Shown here one piece after another: positions 45,877-55,438 of a stretch of 64,000 nucleotides of DNA. Made by a program: the position numbers and the translations under genes. Below the pieces are notes generated by a model. It was not told where the DNA came from. It searched no databases and was given only the letters and a program-made list of their open reading frames with translations. The stretch's first letter is position 1. Each line of letters opens with the position of its first letter. The stretch comes from Immundisolibacterales bacterium (lineage in GTDB: Bacteria > Pseudomonadota > Gammaproteobacteria > HK1): positions 1 to 64,000 of the forward strand of contig JAPOPW010000007.1 in assembly GCA_026712715.1 (NCBI GenBank), in the 5' to 3' direction.

Positions 45877-46203
45877 ATGAGCGACAAGATTGTCCACCTG
45901 TCGGATGCAGGCTTCGAGCAGGATGTGCTCGAGTCCACGAAGCCGGTGCTGGTGGATTACTGGGCCGAATGGTGTGGACCCTGCAAGATGATCGCACCGA
46001 TTCTCGAAGATATCGCGGAAGAATACGACGGTCGGGTCACGATTGCAAAACTGAACATCGACGAGAATCCGTCCATTCCGCCGAAATACGGTATCCGGGG
46101 CATCCCCACCCTGATGCTCTTCAAGAATGGAACCGTCGAAGCCACCAAGGTCGGCGCCCTCTCCAAGTCGCAGCTCACCGCGTTTCTCGACAGCAACATC
46201 TGA
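45877..46203 (+). CDS. trxA: thioredoxin 1
   Basis: A 108-residue thioredoxin with the active site [13 protein letters not shown] and the cis-Pro loop [14 protein letters not shown] 45877 has GGGAGAAAACC upstream. It reduces protein disulfides in the cytoplasm. Divergent from rhlB. A strong hairpin begins 4 bases after its stop. Confidence 0.96.
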   Translation: MSDKIVHLSDAGFEQDVLESTKPVLVDYWAEWCGPCKMIAPILEDIAEEYDGRVTIAKLNIDENPSIPPKYGIRGIPTLMLFKNGTVEATKVGALSKSQLTAFLDSNI

Positions 46204-46207
46204 TCCC

Positions 46208-46237
46208 GGCTTCGGGCCGACACGCCGGCCCGGAGCC
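46208..46237 (+). terminator. hairpin after trxA
   Basis: GGCTTCGGGCCG and CGGCCCGGAGCC pair over 12 positions with one G-U pair and a 6-base loop. It lies 4 bases after the trxA stop, with no U tract following; also faces the end of the convergent amidohydrolase gene. Confidence 0.55.
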
Positions 46238-46309
46238 AACCCCAGGACATCATCTCCGCGTGCCGGACGCCGGACGGGCGCCCGGGGTCCGGCGCGTGGT
46301 ATCGCACCC

Positions 46310-48028
46310 TCAGTCGGTGAAGTCGCGCAGGACCTTTCCGGGACGCGCGCCGTTCTTCATGATGCCGTCGTCGTTCGCGACGCGGTGACCGTTGACCCAG
46401 ACGCCGTGCACGCCGCGGGCGGGGGTGTGGACCCGGCTCGCGCCGGCCGGGAGGTCCCACTTTCGCACCCGGTCGCCGCGACCCACCGACCCGGGGTCGA
46501 ACAGGAGCAGGTCGGCGCAGGCACCGACCTCGAGCCGCCCCCGTTCCCTGATGCGATAGACGTCCGCGAGGCGGCTCGTCACCGCCTGCACCGCGTGCTC
46601 CAGGGTCATGTCGGCCCGGTCGCGCGCCCAGTGCCCGAGCATGTGGAGACCGAAGCCGGCGTCGCAGAGGAACGAGAGATGGGCGCCTGCGTCCGACAGT
46701 CCGAGGACCCCGTGCGGATGCTCGAGCAGTTCCTTCACCCGGTCCTCGTCCACGTTGAACATGTGGCAGTCCACCAGCGAATCCATCTCGCCGTCGAGGC
46801 AATGGTCGAGGAACCAGTCGAACGGGTCCTTTCCCGCCTCGCGGGCGAGATCGCCGACCACCCGGCCCACGAGTTCGCCGTTCTCCGGCCTGGCCGCTTC
46901 CATGATCCGCATGTGGTCCCACTGGTGATAGGAGAATCGCAGGGGGACCCCGACGGTCCTCGCCTCCGCCTTGACCGCGTCACGAAACGACGCGTCGGAC
47001 AGGATCCGCCGGAACTCGCCGCCGCTCGCAGCCTCCATCGCCGGGCGCCAGGCGAGGAGCGCCTCCAGCGGATAGGGATGGCTGAGACAGAACTCCATCC
47101 CGAGCGGGAAGCACCCGACCTGCCCCCAGAGCTCGCGCCCGCGGCCCTTCGCATCGCCGATCTCGTCGAGCTCCCGGAAAACGCGCTCCGGGTCGTTGGG
47201 GTCCACGAACATGGCCGCGATCATCACCGGCCGGCCGTTGCGGGCGGCGATCTCCTCGAGCCAGGGGACGGTGCTGGTCATCCCCTTGGTCAGCATGAAG
47301 ACGCCCTTGCCGACCTCGCCGAGAGCCCCGGTCAGCTCGAACATCTCGTGCTCGTCGGCGAGCCGCGACGGCATGGGGATCCCGTTCTCGCCGTTGTGCT
47401 GCTCGAGGGTGGTGGTGGAGAAGCCGATCGCCCCGGCATTCATCGCGTCGACGACGAGCCGCTTCATCTCGGCGACCTCTTCACGGGTCGCCGGACGAGA
47501 GGAGGCTTCCTCCCCCAGCACATACGTGCGCACCGACGAGTGGCCGACGAAGCAGGCGACGTTCGGCACCGCGCCCTTGCGCTCCAGCATCGCGAGGTAC
47601 TCGGGGTACGACTCGAAGTCCCAGTCGACGCCGGTCCGCAACGCGTCGAGCGACATCCCTTCCACGTGGGTCAGGTTGCGCAGGGTCCGATCGCGGTCCG
47701 CCTCGCGGCACGGCGCGATGGTGAAGCCGCAGTTGCCGGCCACGACCGTCGTCACCCCGAGCTCGACCGACGGCGTCGCGTAGCCGTCCCAGGTGAGCTG
47801 TGCGTCGAAGTGGGTGTGCAGATCCACGATGCCGGGACAAAGCACCCGCCCCGCCGCGTCGACCTCCTCCGCGCCGCGACCCACATCCGGACCCATGGCG
47901 GCGATCCGCCCATCACGAACGCCGAGCGACTCGCCCTCCCGTCGCGGATTCCCGAGCCCGTCCACCAGGGTCGCGTTGCGTATTACCAGGTCGTGCACGG
48001 TCTTCACCTCCGGCTCGTTCATGTCCAT
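46310..48028 (-). CDS. N-acyl-D-amino-acid deacylase-like amidohydrolase
   Basis: A 572-residue metal-dependent amidohydrolase. LVIRNATLVDGLGNPRREG is the N-terminal beta-sandwich, IVDLHTHFDAQLTWDGYATPS holds the HxH metal site, and LGLSDAGAHLSF the catalytic Asp. The GNCGFTIAPC string and overall length match the N-acyl-D-amino-acid deacylase/dihydroorotase-like group. It would release D-amino acids or cleave a related amide. Start ATG 48026-48028, with a second ATG 6 bases later. Divergent from the nitroreductase gene. Confidence 0.85.
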   Translation of the reverse strand: MDMNEPEVKTVHDLVIRNATLVDGLGNPRREGESLGVRDGRIAAMGPDVGRGAEEVDAAGRVLCPGIVDLHTHFDAQLTWDGYATPSVELGVTTVVAGNCGFTIAPCREADRDRTLRNLTHVEGMSLDALRTGVDWDFESYPEYLAMLERKGAVPNVACFVGHSSVRTYVLGEEASSRPATREEVAEMKRLVVDAMNAGAIGFSTTTLEQHNGENGIPMPSRLADEHEMFELTGALGEVGKGVFMLTKGMTSTVPWLEEIAARNGRPVMIAAMFVDPNDPERVFRELDEIGDAKGRGRELWGQVGCFPLGMEFCLSHPYPLEALLAWRPAMEAASGGEFRRILSDASFRDAVKAEARTVGVPLRFSYHQWDHMRIMEAARPENGELVGRVVGDLAREAGKDPFDWFLDHCLDGEMDSLVDCHMFNVDEDRVKELLEHPHGVLGLSDAGAHLSFLCDAGFGLHMLGHWARDRADMTLEHAVQAVTSRLADVYRIRERGRLEVGACADLLLFDPGSVGRGDRVRKWDLPAGASRVHTPARGVHGVWVNGHRVANDDGIMKNGARPGKVLRDFTD

Positions 48029-48169
48029 CGAGTGCGGCAAGCCGCCATGGGCCGGTATCCCGGTCCGGACGCACGAGGCGCGAATGCAGTTACGCACGCC
48101 GGTCCCGATACGCGCCGCCGCTTCGGTTAGATTATGGCGCAGCCCGCAACCGTGAGAAAGCGAACAACA

Positions 48170-48850
48170 ATGGAACTCTTCGACGTGATGCGAACCACCT
48201 TCGCGGCCCGCTCCTATACCGGCGAGCCGATTCCGGACGACGTTCTCTACCGCGTCCTCGACCATGCACGCTTTGCGCCGAGCGGCGGCAACCGGCAGGG
48301 CTGGCACGTGGTGGTGGTGCGCGATTCCGGCACCCGCGACGTGCTCGCGGACCTCGCGGTGCCCGCCGCGAAACGCTACACGGCCCAGATCGCGGCCGGG
48401 CAGAGCCCCTGGAACTCGGTCGAGCCGCTCGCCGTGGAAGCGGAGGAGATCGAGCGCACCGAGCCCGCGCGGCGCCTCACCGAGACGTTCCGCGAGGCGT
48501 CCGTCGTGCTCGTGGTGTGCGTCGACCTGCGTCTCGTCGCATCCACCGACCAGTACCTGGACCGGGTCGGAGTCATCAGCGGCGCGTCCATCTACCCCTT
48601 CGTCTGGAACATCCTGATGGGGGCACGTCAAGAAGGGTACGGCGGAACCATCACCACCCTCGCGATCGCGCAGGAAGGCAGGATCAAGGGCCTGCTCGGC
48701 GTTCCGGAGAACGTCGCGGTATGCGCGGTGGTTCCGCTTGGCCGCCCCGTGAAGCAGTTGACGAAGCTCCGGCGGGGGCCGGTCGAAGGTTTCGCCGTGC
48801 ACGAACGCTGGAATGGAGACCGGCTTCGGCCGCCGGGGACCGGGGGCTGA
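48170..48850 (+). CDS. nitroreductase-family flavoprotein
   Basis: A 226-residue FMN-dependent oxidoreductase. MELFDVMRTTFAARSYTGEPI, FAPSGGNRQGWHVVVVRD and the C-terminal GVPENVAVCAVVPLGRP are typical nitroreductase-fold motifs. Natural substrates of this group are diverse (quinones, nitroaromatics, enones, dehalogenation). ATG 48170 is chosen for its family-like start; an earlier in-frame ATG at 48134 exists. The enoyl-CoA hydratase gene follows in the same direction after 90 bases. Confidence 0.85.
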   Translation: MELFDVMRTTFAARSYTGEPIPDDVLYRVLDHARFAPSGGNRQGWHVVVVRDSGTRDVLADLAVPAAKRYTAQIAAGQSPWNSVEPLAVEAEEIERTEPARRLTETFREASVVLVVCVDLRLVASTDQYLDRVGVISGASIYPFVWNILMGARQEGYGGTITTLAIAQEGRIKGLLGVPENVAVCAVVPLGRPVKQLTKLRRGPVEGFAVHERWNGDRLRPPGTGG

Positions 48851-48940
48851 GCCGGCTCCGGCGAGCCCTCCTTCCCCCTGCCCTGCTCGCACGAGAACGG
48901 AAGCGGCCGGCGGCCGCGGGTCGCCGTGGAGACGCGGAAA

Positions 48941-49702
48941 ATGACGGAAGTCGTTCGTATCGAACGCGACGACGGCGGGATTGCCGTCCTCACCCTGAAC
49001 CGGCCGCAGGCGCTGAACGCGGTTAGCATCGAGCTTGCCGAGTCGCTCACGGCCGCGCTCGAGGAATGCGGCCGCGACGATGCGACGCGCGCAATCGTCC
49101 TCACCGGGGCCGGCGGCCGCGCGTTCTCGGCCGGCGTCGATCTGCGCGAAGCGTCCACCATGGAGGTGGCGCGCATCGAGGAGTGGTTCGGTACCGTGTG
49201 CCGCACCTACACCGGCATCCTCGCGGTCGACAAGCCGGTCGTCGCCGCCCTGAACGGGCTCGCGGCCGGCGCGGGGTTCCAGATCGCGCTCGTCTCTGAT
49301 CTCCGGGTCGGCCACCCCGGGATCCGGATGGGCCAACCCGAGATCAACGCGGGACTCCCGAGCATCATGGGCTCGTACTGGATGACCCTGCACCTCGGGT
49401 GGGCGAAGAACCAGGAGCTTTCGTACACCGGCCGCTTCATGGACTGCGACGAGTGCGAGCGGCTCGGCCTGCTCGCTGCGGTCGTGGAGGCGGACCGGGG
49501 GATCGCCCGGGCGAAGGAGCTCGCCGGCGAGCTCGCCGCAAAGGCGCCGCTCGCCTTCCGCCGCACGAAGGCGCGCTTTCGCGAGCTCGCCATGCGCGGG
49601 TTCGAGGAGGCGTTCCGCGCCGGCACCCTGGGGCAGCAGGCCGCCTTCGCGCGCGGCGAGCCCCAGGCGATCATGGCGAAATTCCTCCGCCGCCGCTCCT
49701 GA
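48941..49702 (+). CDS. enoyl-CoA hydratase/isomerase (crotonase family)
   Basis: A 253-residue crotonase. LTLNRPQALNAVS, GAGGRAFSAGVDL (oxyanion loop), GLAAGAGFQIALVSDLRVG and GQPEINAGLPSIMG, with one of the catalytic Glu positions, are visible. The second Glu of true hydratases (GAGGTQR region) is replaced by SIMGSYW, so isomerase, hydrolase or another activity is possible. GGAGACGCGG precedes ATG 48941. Confidence 0.88.
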   Translation: MTEVVRIERDDGGIAVLTLNRPQALNAVSIELAESLTAALEECGRDDATRAIVLTGAGGRAFSAGVDLREASTMEVARIEEWFGTVCRTYTGILAVDKPVVAALNGLAAGAGFQIALVSDLRVGHPGIRMGQPEINAGLPSIMGSYWMTLHLGWAKNQELSYTGRFMDCDECERLGLLAAVVEADRGIARAKELAGELAAKAPLAFRRTKARFRELAMRGFEEAFRAGTLGQQAAFARGEPQAIMAKFLRRRS

Positions 49703-49741
49703 GCGGCCGGCGGGTACCGAAGCCCGCCCGCGGACGAACCG

Positions 49742-51616
49742 GTGGTCGGGACCGCTCTCCCCCCTCCTGCGAGCCGCCGGCGGATCTCGGTCACGTCGGT
49801 GGCCGTGTTCGGGCTCGGCGCCCTCGTCGCGATCGCCGCCGGAGCGGTGCTCTGGCTCGGGCTCGGGAGCGCCGCGGAGAGCACGAGACGCCTCATCCAC
49901 GAGCGCTCGGACACGGTGCTCGACTCCCTCGAACAGGAGCTCGGCAGCCGCCTCGAGCCGATCACCGAGCAGGCCCGCTGGATTGCCGCCCTCGTCGAGG
50001 ACGGGAAGCTCGACCTCGCGGATCCGGCCGGTCTCGACGCCTTCATGTTCGGAGCGCTCGCGGCAACCCCCCAGGTGGCGGGGATCGGATTCTTCCGCCC
50101 CGACGGCACGGGACGGGTGTGGTACCGGGATGCGCGGGTCGCGATCAGCGAGGACCGGTCGCAGGATCCGAACCTTCGCCAGTGGATGCAGGCGGGCACG
50201 CAGGCCACGACCACCGCCTGGCGCGATCCCATCTGGATCGACACCCTCGGCAAGGCGGCGGTGCTGCATGATTCGCCCCTTCGCCGGGGCGGTCGCTTCG
50301 TCGGCATGCTCGGTCAGGTCGTGCTGACCGAGGAGCTCTCGCGGGACCTCACCGGCAACGTAGCGCCCAACACGGTCCCATTCGTGCTTCATCGGGATCG
50401 CGACGTCCTCGCCCACCCGCAGCTCGTCCACTGGTCGCCTCTCGGCACGGGCGAGTCGAGACCCCTCGCAGTCATCGACGAGGTGGGTGATCCGGTGCTC
50501 GCCGCCCTCGGGACGAACGCGACCCGCGAGGGTCGGTGGCTCATCCGCTCGGCCCCGGGGATCGACGTGAGCTGGGTGGTCCTGGACGACGTCTGGCACC
50601 TCGTGCTGCAACGCCGGATGCCTCGCTATGGCGAGTGGACGGTCGGGGTCCACGTCAACGTCGAAGCGAACGAGGACCGCACGGTTCAGCACATGGTGCA
50701 GGCGGCGGCCGCCGGAGTCGCCGTGCTCGTCGTCGCGGTCGTGCTCGCGGTGCTCGTCGGGCGCCGGATCAGCCGACCGGTGCGGGCCATCGCCGCGGCC
50801 GCCCGCGTGGTGGAAGGGAACCGCCTGGACGAAGTCCGCCGGCTCCGGCCGAGCTGGATCCGCGAGATGGACGACGCCAACCGCTCGTTCAACCGGATGG
50901 TCGAGGGGCTTCGCGAGCGGCAGTTGATTCGCCGGACCCTCGGCCGGTACGTCCCGGAGAGGGTCGCCAGCGAGCTCCTCTCGGCCGGCGGGCGGATCGA
51001 ACCCACCGAGGTGCGGGCGACGGTCCTGTTCTGCGACCTCGTCGGATTCACCTCCCTCACCGAGACGCTCGGCCCGACCGGCATCGTGGCTGTCCTCAAC
51101 GAGTGGTTCTCGCGCATGACCGAGGTCCTGGAGCGGCGCGGGGGCACCGTCATCCAGTTCCAGGGGGACGCGCTGCTCGCGACCTTCAACGTTCCCGTCG
51201 CCGATCCCGATCACGCGCGTCAGGCGGTCCGGGCCGCGCTGGATATGCTCGCGGCCACCCGCCGGCTGACCGCGGGCGGCCGCGAGCTCGAGTGCCGGAT
51301 CGGAGTCGGCACCGGGACGGTGGTCGCCGCGGCGGTAGGCGCCTCGGGGCGTCTCAGCTACACCGTCTACGGCGACGCGGTCAACCTCGCGGCCCGGCTC
51401 GAATCGCTGAACCGCGATCACGGCACGTCCAACCTCCTCTGCGGCGAGACCGCGGCGGACGCGGAGGACCTCCCCGTCGAACCGGTCGGCACGACCACGG
51501 TGCGCGGGCAGTCGGTTCCCACCCGGCTGTTCACGGTGCGCGAGAGGGAGACGGGTAGGCCTCCGGAGGACGACAGCGAGGGAACGGACGAAGAACGCCG
51601 GAGCGGAGCCGGATAG
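49742..51616 (+). CDS. membrane-bound class III adenylate/guanylate cyclase
   Basis: A 624-residue protein: membrane segment 20-42, extracytoplasmic sensor domain (about 45-310, Cache-like by length and position), second segment 322-343, HAMP (RRISRPVRAIAAAARVVEG), and a class III cyclase domain from about 420. Metal Asp residues are in LFCDLVGFTSL and FQGDALLATF; transition-state Asn and Arg in GDAVNLAARLE. The residue that usually specifies adenine, Lys two before GD, is Gln (QFQGD). Start is GTG 49742. It makes a cyclic nucleotide in response to an outside signal; base preference uncertain. Confidence 0.88.
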   Translation: MVGTALPPPASRRRISVTSVAVFGLGALVAIAAGAVLWLGLGSAAESTRRLIHERSDTVLDSLEQELGSRLEPITEQARWIAALVEDGKLDLADPAGLDAFMFGALAATPQVAGIGFFRPDGTGRVWYRDARVAISEDRSQDPNLRQWMQAGTQATTTAWRDPIWIDTLGKAAVLHDSPLRRGGRFVGMLGQVVLTEELSRDLTGNVAPNTVPFVLHRDRDVLAHPQLVHWSPLGTGESRPLAVIDEVGDPVLAALGTNATREGRWLIRSAPGIDVSWVVLDDVWHLVLQRRMPRYGEWTVGVHVNVEANEDRTVQHMVQAAAAGVAVLVVAVVLAVLVGRRISRPVRAIAAAARVVEGNRLDEVRRLRPSWIREMDDANRSFNRMVEGLRERQLIRRTLGRYVPERVASELLSAGGRIEPTEVRATVLFCDLVGFTSLTETLGPTGIVAVLNEWFSRMTEVLERRGGTVIQFQGDALLATFNVPVADPDHARQAVRAALDMLAATRRLTAGGRELECRIGVGTGTVVAAAVGASGRLSYTVYGDAVNLAARLESLNRDHGTSNLLCGETAADAEDLPVEPVGTTTVRGQSVPTRLFTVRERETGRPPEDDSEGTDEERRSGAG

Positions 51617-51717
51617 TCCCGGCCCACGCCTCGTCCCGGGCAAGGAGGCGCTCGGGCCGGGAACGCAGTCTCGTGTCGCCGGCCGGCAGTCCGACCCGTT
51701 TGGGAACGGGCGGGGCT

Positions 51718-51755
51718 CCGGCGTTGCGGCCGGCCGCGGCCGGCCGCAACGCCGG
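51718..51755 (+). terminator. 38-base near-perfect palindrome after the cyclase gene
   Basis: CCGGCGTTGCGGCCGGCC and its exact reverse complement are separated by only GC. It lies 102 bases after the cyclase stop and 60 before the RidA-like gene. A very stable hairpin or cruciform; terminator by position, with no U tract. Confidence 0.45.
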
Positions 51756-51815
51756 CCGGGCAGACCATGAACGTCGGAAGGCGGAGACCGTTCCGCCGAA
51801 GGAGAGGAGCAGGAA

Positions 51816-52208
51816 ATGAGCGGAATCGAACGAACCATGGTGCCGGGACTCCTTGCCCCGGTGAGTCACTACTGCCACGCCGTGCGGGCCGGCGACCACG
51901 TCTGGATATCGGGCATGGTGGGGGCGCGCAAGGACCGGGACGAGCTCCCGGAGTCGGTCGCCGAGCAGTTCCGGATCGCCCTCGAAGCGGTGGACACCGC
52001 GCTCCGGGCGGCCGGCGGCACCGGACCGGAGAACATCGTCAAGGTGACGGTGTACCTCACCGACGTGAACGACCGCGCGAAGATCAACCCCATCCGCGAG
52101 GAGTACTTCGGGGAGCACCGGCCCGCCTCGACCCTCGTCGAGGTCTCCGCCCTGGTCTCGCCCGCCATGAAGGTCGAGATCGAGGCGGTGGCCTGGGTCG
52201 GCGGGTAG
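51816..52208 (+). CDS. RidA-family deaminase
   Basis: A 130-residue member of the RidA/YjgF/UK114 family, with SHYCHAVRAGDHVWISGMVG, TVYLTDVNDRAKINPI and EHRPASTLVEV, including the Arg that binds the carboxylate of 2-imino acids. It hydrolyses reactive imines or enamines from PLP or flavin enzymes, fitting the aminotransferases and dehydrogenases around. GGAGAGGAGCAGGAA gives a strong ribosome site. Confidence 0.9.
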   Translation: MSGIERTMVPGLLAPVSHYCHAVRAGDHVWISGMVGARKDRDELPESVAEQFRIALEAVDTALRAAGGTGPENIVKVTVYLTDVNDRAKINPIREEYFGEHRPASTLVEVSALVSPAMKVEIEAVAWVGG

Positions 52209-52507
52209 GGCGGCGCGGCCGCACACCCGTCGCGGTCGCGCAGCGCCGCGACGTTCCCGCGAATCCCCACGGACCCTTCGGGGCGGGCAGTCGCGGCGCG
52301 ACGGGTCGGCGCGGAGCGACGCCCGGGTGATGCGCCTCGGCCGCCTTTCCGGCAGGATGCGAGCAACCAGGGGTCGGGCGGGCCGCAGGTGCGAAAGAGC
52401 GGATGGGCGCCCGGACACGAACCACCGCACCGATCGGTGGCAGGATCCCGTCGCATCGAACCGTATCTCCAACCGCAAGCGGAGCCGACCCTCGGACTGA
52501 CGCGCAA
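52209..52507. other. 299-base gap before the GMC oxidoreductase gene
   Basis: No gene or clear promoter. CCCGTCGCG and CGCGACGGG form a distant 9-bp inverted repeat in the first half. Confidence 0.3.
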
Positions 52508-54112
52508 ATGCAGGAACGAACGTACGACTACGTGATCGTGGGGGCAGGCTCCGCCGGGTGCGTGCTCGCCAACCGGCTTTCGGCGGACCCGGGGGCGCGG
52601 GTCGCGCTCCTCGAGGCGGGTGGGAAGGACAGCTACTTCTGGATCCGCATCCCCATCGGCTACCTCTACACGATGAACAACCCGCGCACGGACTGGTGCC
52701 TGAAGACGGAGGCGGAACCGGGGCTGAACGGCCGGGCGCTCGCCTATCCGCGCGGACTCGGCCTTGGCGGGTGCTCGTCCATCAACGGCATGATCTACAT
52801 GCGCGGCCAGGCCCGCGACTACGACCAGTGGCGCCAGCTCGGGAACGCGGGCTGGAGCTGGGAGGACGTGCTGCCCTACTTCATCCGCTCCGAGGACCAC
52901 GCGGACGGCGGGGACGAGCTGCACGGGTCGGGCGGCGAATGGCGGGTCGAGCACCCCCGGATCTCCTGGGAGCTGCTCGACGCGTTCCGCGAGGCCGCGG
53001 CCGAGGCCGGGGTGCCGAAGATCGACGACTTCAACCGCGGCGACAACGAAGGGTCGAGCTACTTCCAGGTGAACCAGCGAACGGGAATGCGCTGGAACAC
53101 CTCGCGCGCGTTCCTGCGTCCGGTCCGCGGTCGGGCGAACCTCGACATCGTCACCCACGCCCGGGCGAGGCGGATCGTGCTCGACGCACGGGACGGGAAC
53201 CCGCGGGCGGCCGGTATCGAGGCGCGGGTGGGCGGGGAAGACGTCGCATTCCGGGCGCGGCGCGAGGTCGTCCTCGCCGCGGGCGCGATCGGCTCGCCGC
53301 ACCTCATGCAGGTAAGTGGAATCGGCGCCGGAGCGCGGCTTCAGGCGGCCGGCATTCCGGTGGTCCACGCCCTCCCCGCGGTCGGGGAGAACCTCCAGGA
53401 CCATCTCCAGCTCCGCCTCATCTTCAAGGTGAGCAACACCCGCACCCTCAACGAGTGGTCCGGCCGCCTGAGTGCACGGGTGGGGATGGCCGTCGAGTAC
53501 CTGCTGTTCCGGCGCGGCCCCCTCACCATGGCCCCGAGCCAGCTCGGGCTGTTCGCGAAGTCCGATCCGTCGCGCGAGACCGCGAACCTCCAGTACCACG
53601 TGCAGCCGCTCTCCCTCGACCGTTTCGGGGAGCCCCTGCACCCCTTCCCGGCGTTCACCGCCTCGGTCTGCAACGTCCGCCCCGAGAGCCGCGGGTCGGT
53701 GCTCGCGACCAGCCCCGATCCCTTCGCGAGCCCCGCGATCCGGCCGAACTATCTCGCGACGCCGGGGGACCGGCAGGTGGCGGTCGAGGCGATCCGTCTC
53801 ACCCGCCGGATCTGCGCCGCGCCGTCCCTCGCTCCCTTCTCGCCCCGCGAGCACCTGCCGGGCGCGGAGAACGAAACCGACGAGGCGCTCGCGCGGGCGG
53901 CGGGCGACATCGGGACGACGATCTTCCATCCCGTGGGGACGGCGCGGATGGGCCGGGACGGAGCGGTGGACGAGCGCCTGCGGGTGCACGGCATCGAAGG
54001 GCTGCGGGTGGCGGATGCCTCCATCATGCCCACCATCACCTCCGGCAACACCAACTCGCCGACGATCATGATCGCGGAGAAGGCGGCCGACTTCATTCGC
54101 GGCGCGGCCTGA
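52508..54112 (+). CDS. GMC-family FAD oxidoreductase (choline-dehydrogenase-like)
   Basis: A 534-residue flavoprotein. FAD motif [17 protein letters not shown], the GMC signatures ([20 protein letters not shown] and [17 protein letters not shown]) and the C-terminal HPVGTARMG with catalytic His, then [17 protein letters not shown], are all present. Family members oxidise alcohols such as choline, glucose or polyethylene glycol. ATG 52508 sits just before the FAD motif. The hydroxyacid dehydrogenase gene follows after 48 bases. Confidence 0.93.
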   Translation: MQERTYDYVIVGAGSAGCVLANRLSADPGARVALLEAGGKDSYFWIRIPIGYLYTMNNPRTDWCLKTEAEPGLNGRALAYPRGLGLGGCSSINGMIYMRGQARDYDQWRQLGNAGWSWEDVLPYFIRSEDHADGGDELHGSGGEWRVEHPRISWELLDAFREAAAEAGVPKIDDFNRGDNEGSSYFQVNQRTGMRWNTSRAFLRPVRGRANLDIVTHARARRIVLDARDGNPRAAGIEARVGGEDVAFRARREVVLAAGAIGSPHLMQVSGIGAGARLQAAGIPVVHALPAVGENLQDHLQLRLIFKVSNTRTLNEWSGRLSARVGMAVEYLLFRRGPLTMAPSQLGLFAKSDPSRETANLQYHVQPLSLDRFGEPLHPFPAFTASVCNVRPESRGSVLATSPDPFASPAIRPNYLATPGDRQVAVEAIRLTRRICAAPSLAPFSPREHLPGAENETDEALARAAGDIGTTIFHPVGTARMGRDGAVDERLRVHGIEGLRVADASIMPTITSGNTNSPTIMIAEKAADFIRGAA

Positions 54113-54160
54113 GCATCCTCGCAAGGCTGGCGTGGCGCGCATTCGAACCGAGGACCGAAC

Positions 54161-55207
54161 GTGAGCCTCTCCGTCCTTTCCCTCATTGCACTGCCCGAGG
54201 CCGTCCGGGAGGAGATCCGGGCGGTCGATCCGTCGATCGAGCTCACGATGGCACCGGGGTGGTTCGACGGGGAGATTCGGGAGACCTGGCCGGCATACAC
54301 GACGGAGCGTTACCTCCGCGCGGACGCGATGGGCCGCGGCAAGCGGGCGGAACGCGATGCGCTCCTCGCGAAGGCCGAGGTCGTCGTCGTCGGCTTCCCG
54401 TTTCCGCTCGACATACGGGCACGGGCGCCGAGGCTCAAATGGGTGCACCAGAGGCCGGCGGGGGCGTCGAACATGCTGCGCGGCGACCTCTGGGACGCCG
54501 GGGTGGTGGTCACCTCGTCGCGCGGACACGCCCACAACCTGCCGATCGCGGAGTACGTGCTGGCCGGCATCCTGCACTTCGCGAAGGGCCTCCGGGTCGC
54601 GGCCATCGAGCGCGCGGACCGGCGCTTCCGGGCCGTGGACTACGCGCCCGTGCAGCTTGCCGGCAAGACGGTCTGCGTGGTCGGCGCCGGCGGAATCGGG
54701 CGGGAGGTCGGGCGGCTCTGCGCGGCGCTCGGGATGCGGGTCGTCGGCACGAGACGGGGCCCTGCGCCGCCCGACGATCCCTTCCGTGAAATCCGCGGCG
54801 CGGGCGAGCTGTTCGATCTGCTCGCGGAGAGCGACTTCGTCGCGGTCTGCTGCCAGTGGACCCCGGAGACCGAGAAGCTGATCGGCCACGCTGCCTTCGC
54901 GGCGATGAAGGACGGCGCGGTGCTCGTCAACATCGCGCGCGGCGAGATCGTCGACGAGGAGGCGCTGGTCGCCGCCCTTGCGACGGGGAAGCTCCGCGGC
55001 GCCGCGCTCGACGTCTACGTCGGCGAGTTCGACCACGCACCGGACCCGCGCCTGTGGAGCGACCCGAGGGTGCTGCTCACCCCGCACATCTCGGCCGCCT
55101 CCGACGTCGGCAGCCACCGGGGAGCCGACCTCTTCGTCGCGAACCTGCGCCGCTACGTCGCCGGCGAGCCCCTCGAGAACGTCATCGACTGGAAGCGCGG
55201 CTACTGA
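54161..55207 (+). CDS. D-2-hydroxyacid dehydrogenase
   Basis: A 348-residue D-isomer dehydrogenase. NAD motif [15 protein letters not shown], catalytic Arg in [14 protein letters not shown], Glu region [10 protein letters not shown] and His in [13 protein letters not shown] 54161 has GAGGA upstream. Together with the GMC enzyme it could oxidise an alcohol and then handle a 2-hydroxy or 2-oxo acid; the substrate is unknown. Confidence 0.9.
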   Translation: MSLSVLSLIALPEAVREEIRAVDPSIELTMAPGWFDGEIRETWPAYTTERYLRADAMGRGKRAERDALLAKAEVVVVGFPFPLDIRARAPRLKWVHQRPAGASNMLRGDLWDAGVVVTSSRGHAHNLPIAEYVLAGILHFAKGLRVAAIERADRRFRAVDYAPVQLAGKTVCVVGAGGIGREVGRLCAALGMRVVGTRRGPAPPDDPFREIRGAGELFDLLAESDFVAVCCQWTPETEKLIGHAAFAAMKDGAVLVNIARGEIVDEEALVAALATGKLRGAALDVYVGEFDHAPDPRLWSDPRVLLTPHISAASDVGSHRGADLFVANLRRYVAGEPLENVIDWKRGY

Positions 55208-55438
55208 CGCTGCGACCTCGACCCGGTTGCGGACGGAACCGTCGTTCGCGCCCGGCCCTTCGATTCCCGAGAGTAGGCGCCGCAACGCGGCAAGCCGCCG
55301 CAGTTGTCGCAACCGCGATACGACTACCGACCTACTCACGCAACGCGGCCGAAGACCGGCTGCACTCTCCGCACCCTTCGCCCCTCGCGGCAACCCGGAA
55401 GAAAGTTCCCGCGTTCTTGGGCGGTCGCCCGGGCGGCG

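Noticed and set aside
46310-51838. A minus-strand open frame of about 1840 codons spanning several genes
   Set aside because: Only its last ~570 codons (amidohydrolase) have protein character; the rest is antisense to well-recognised genes and reflects GC-rich codon use.
52224-52310. Distant inverted repeat CCCGTCGCG/CGCGACGGG as a regulatory structure
   Set aside because: Arms are far apart and made of the commonest words in this GC-rich DNA; chance is a sufficient explanation.
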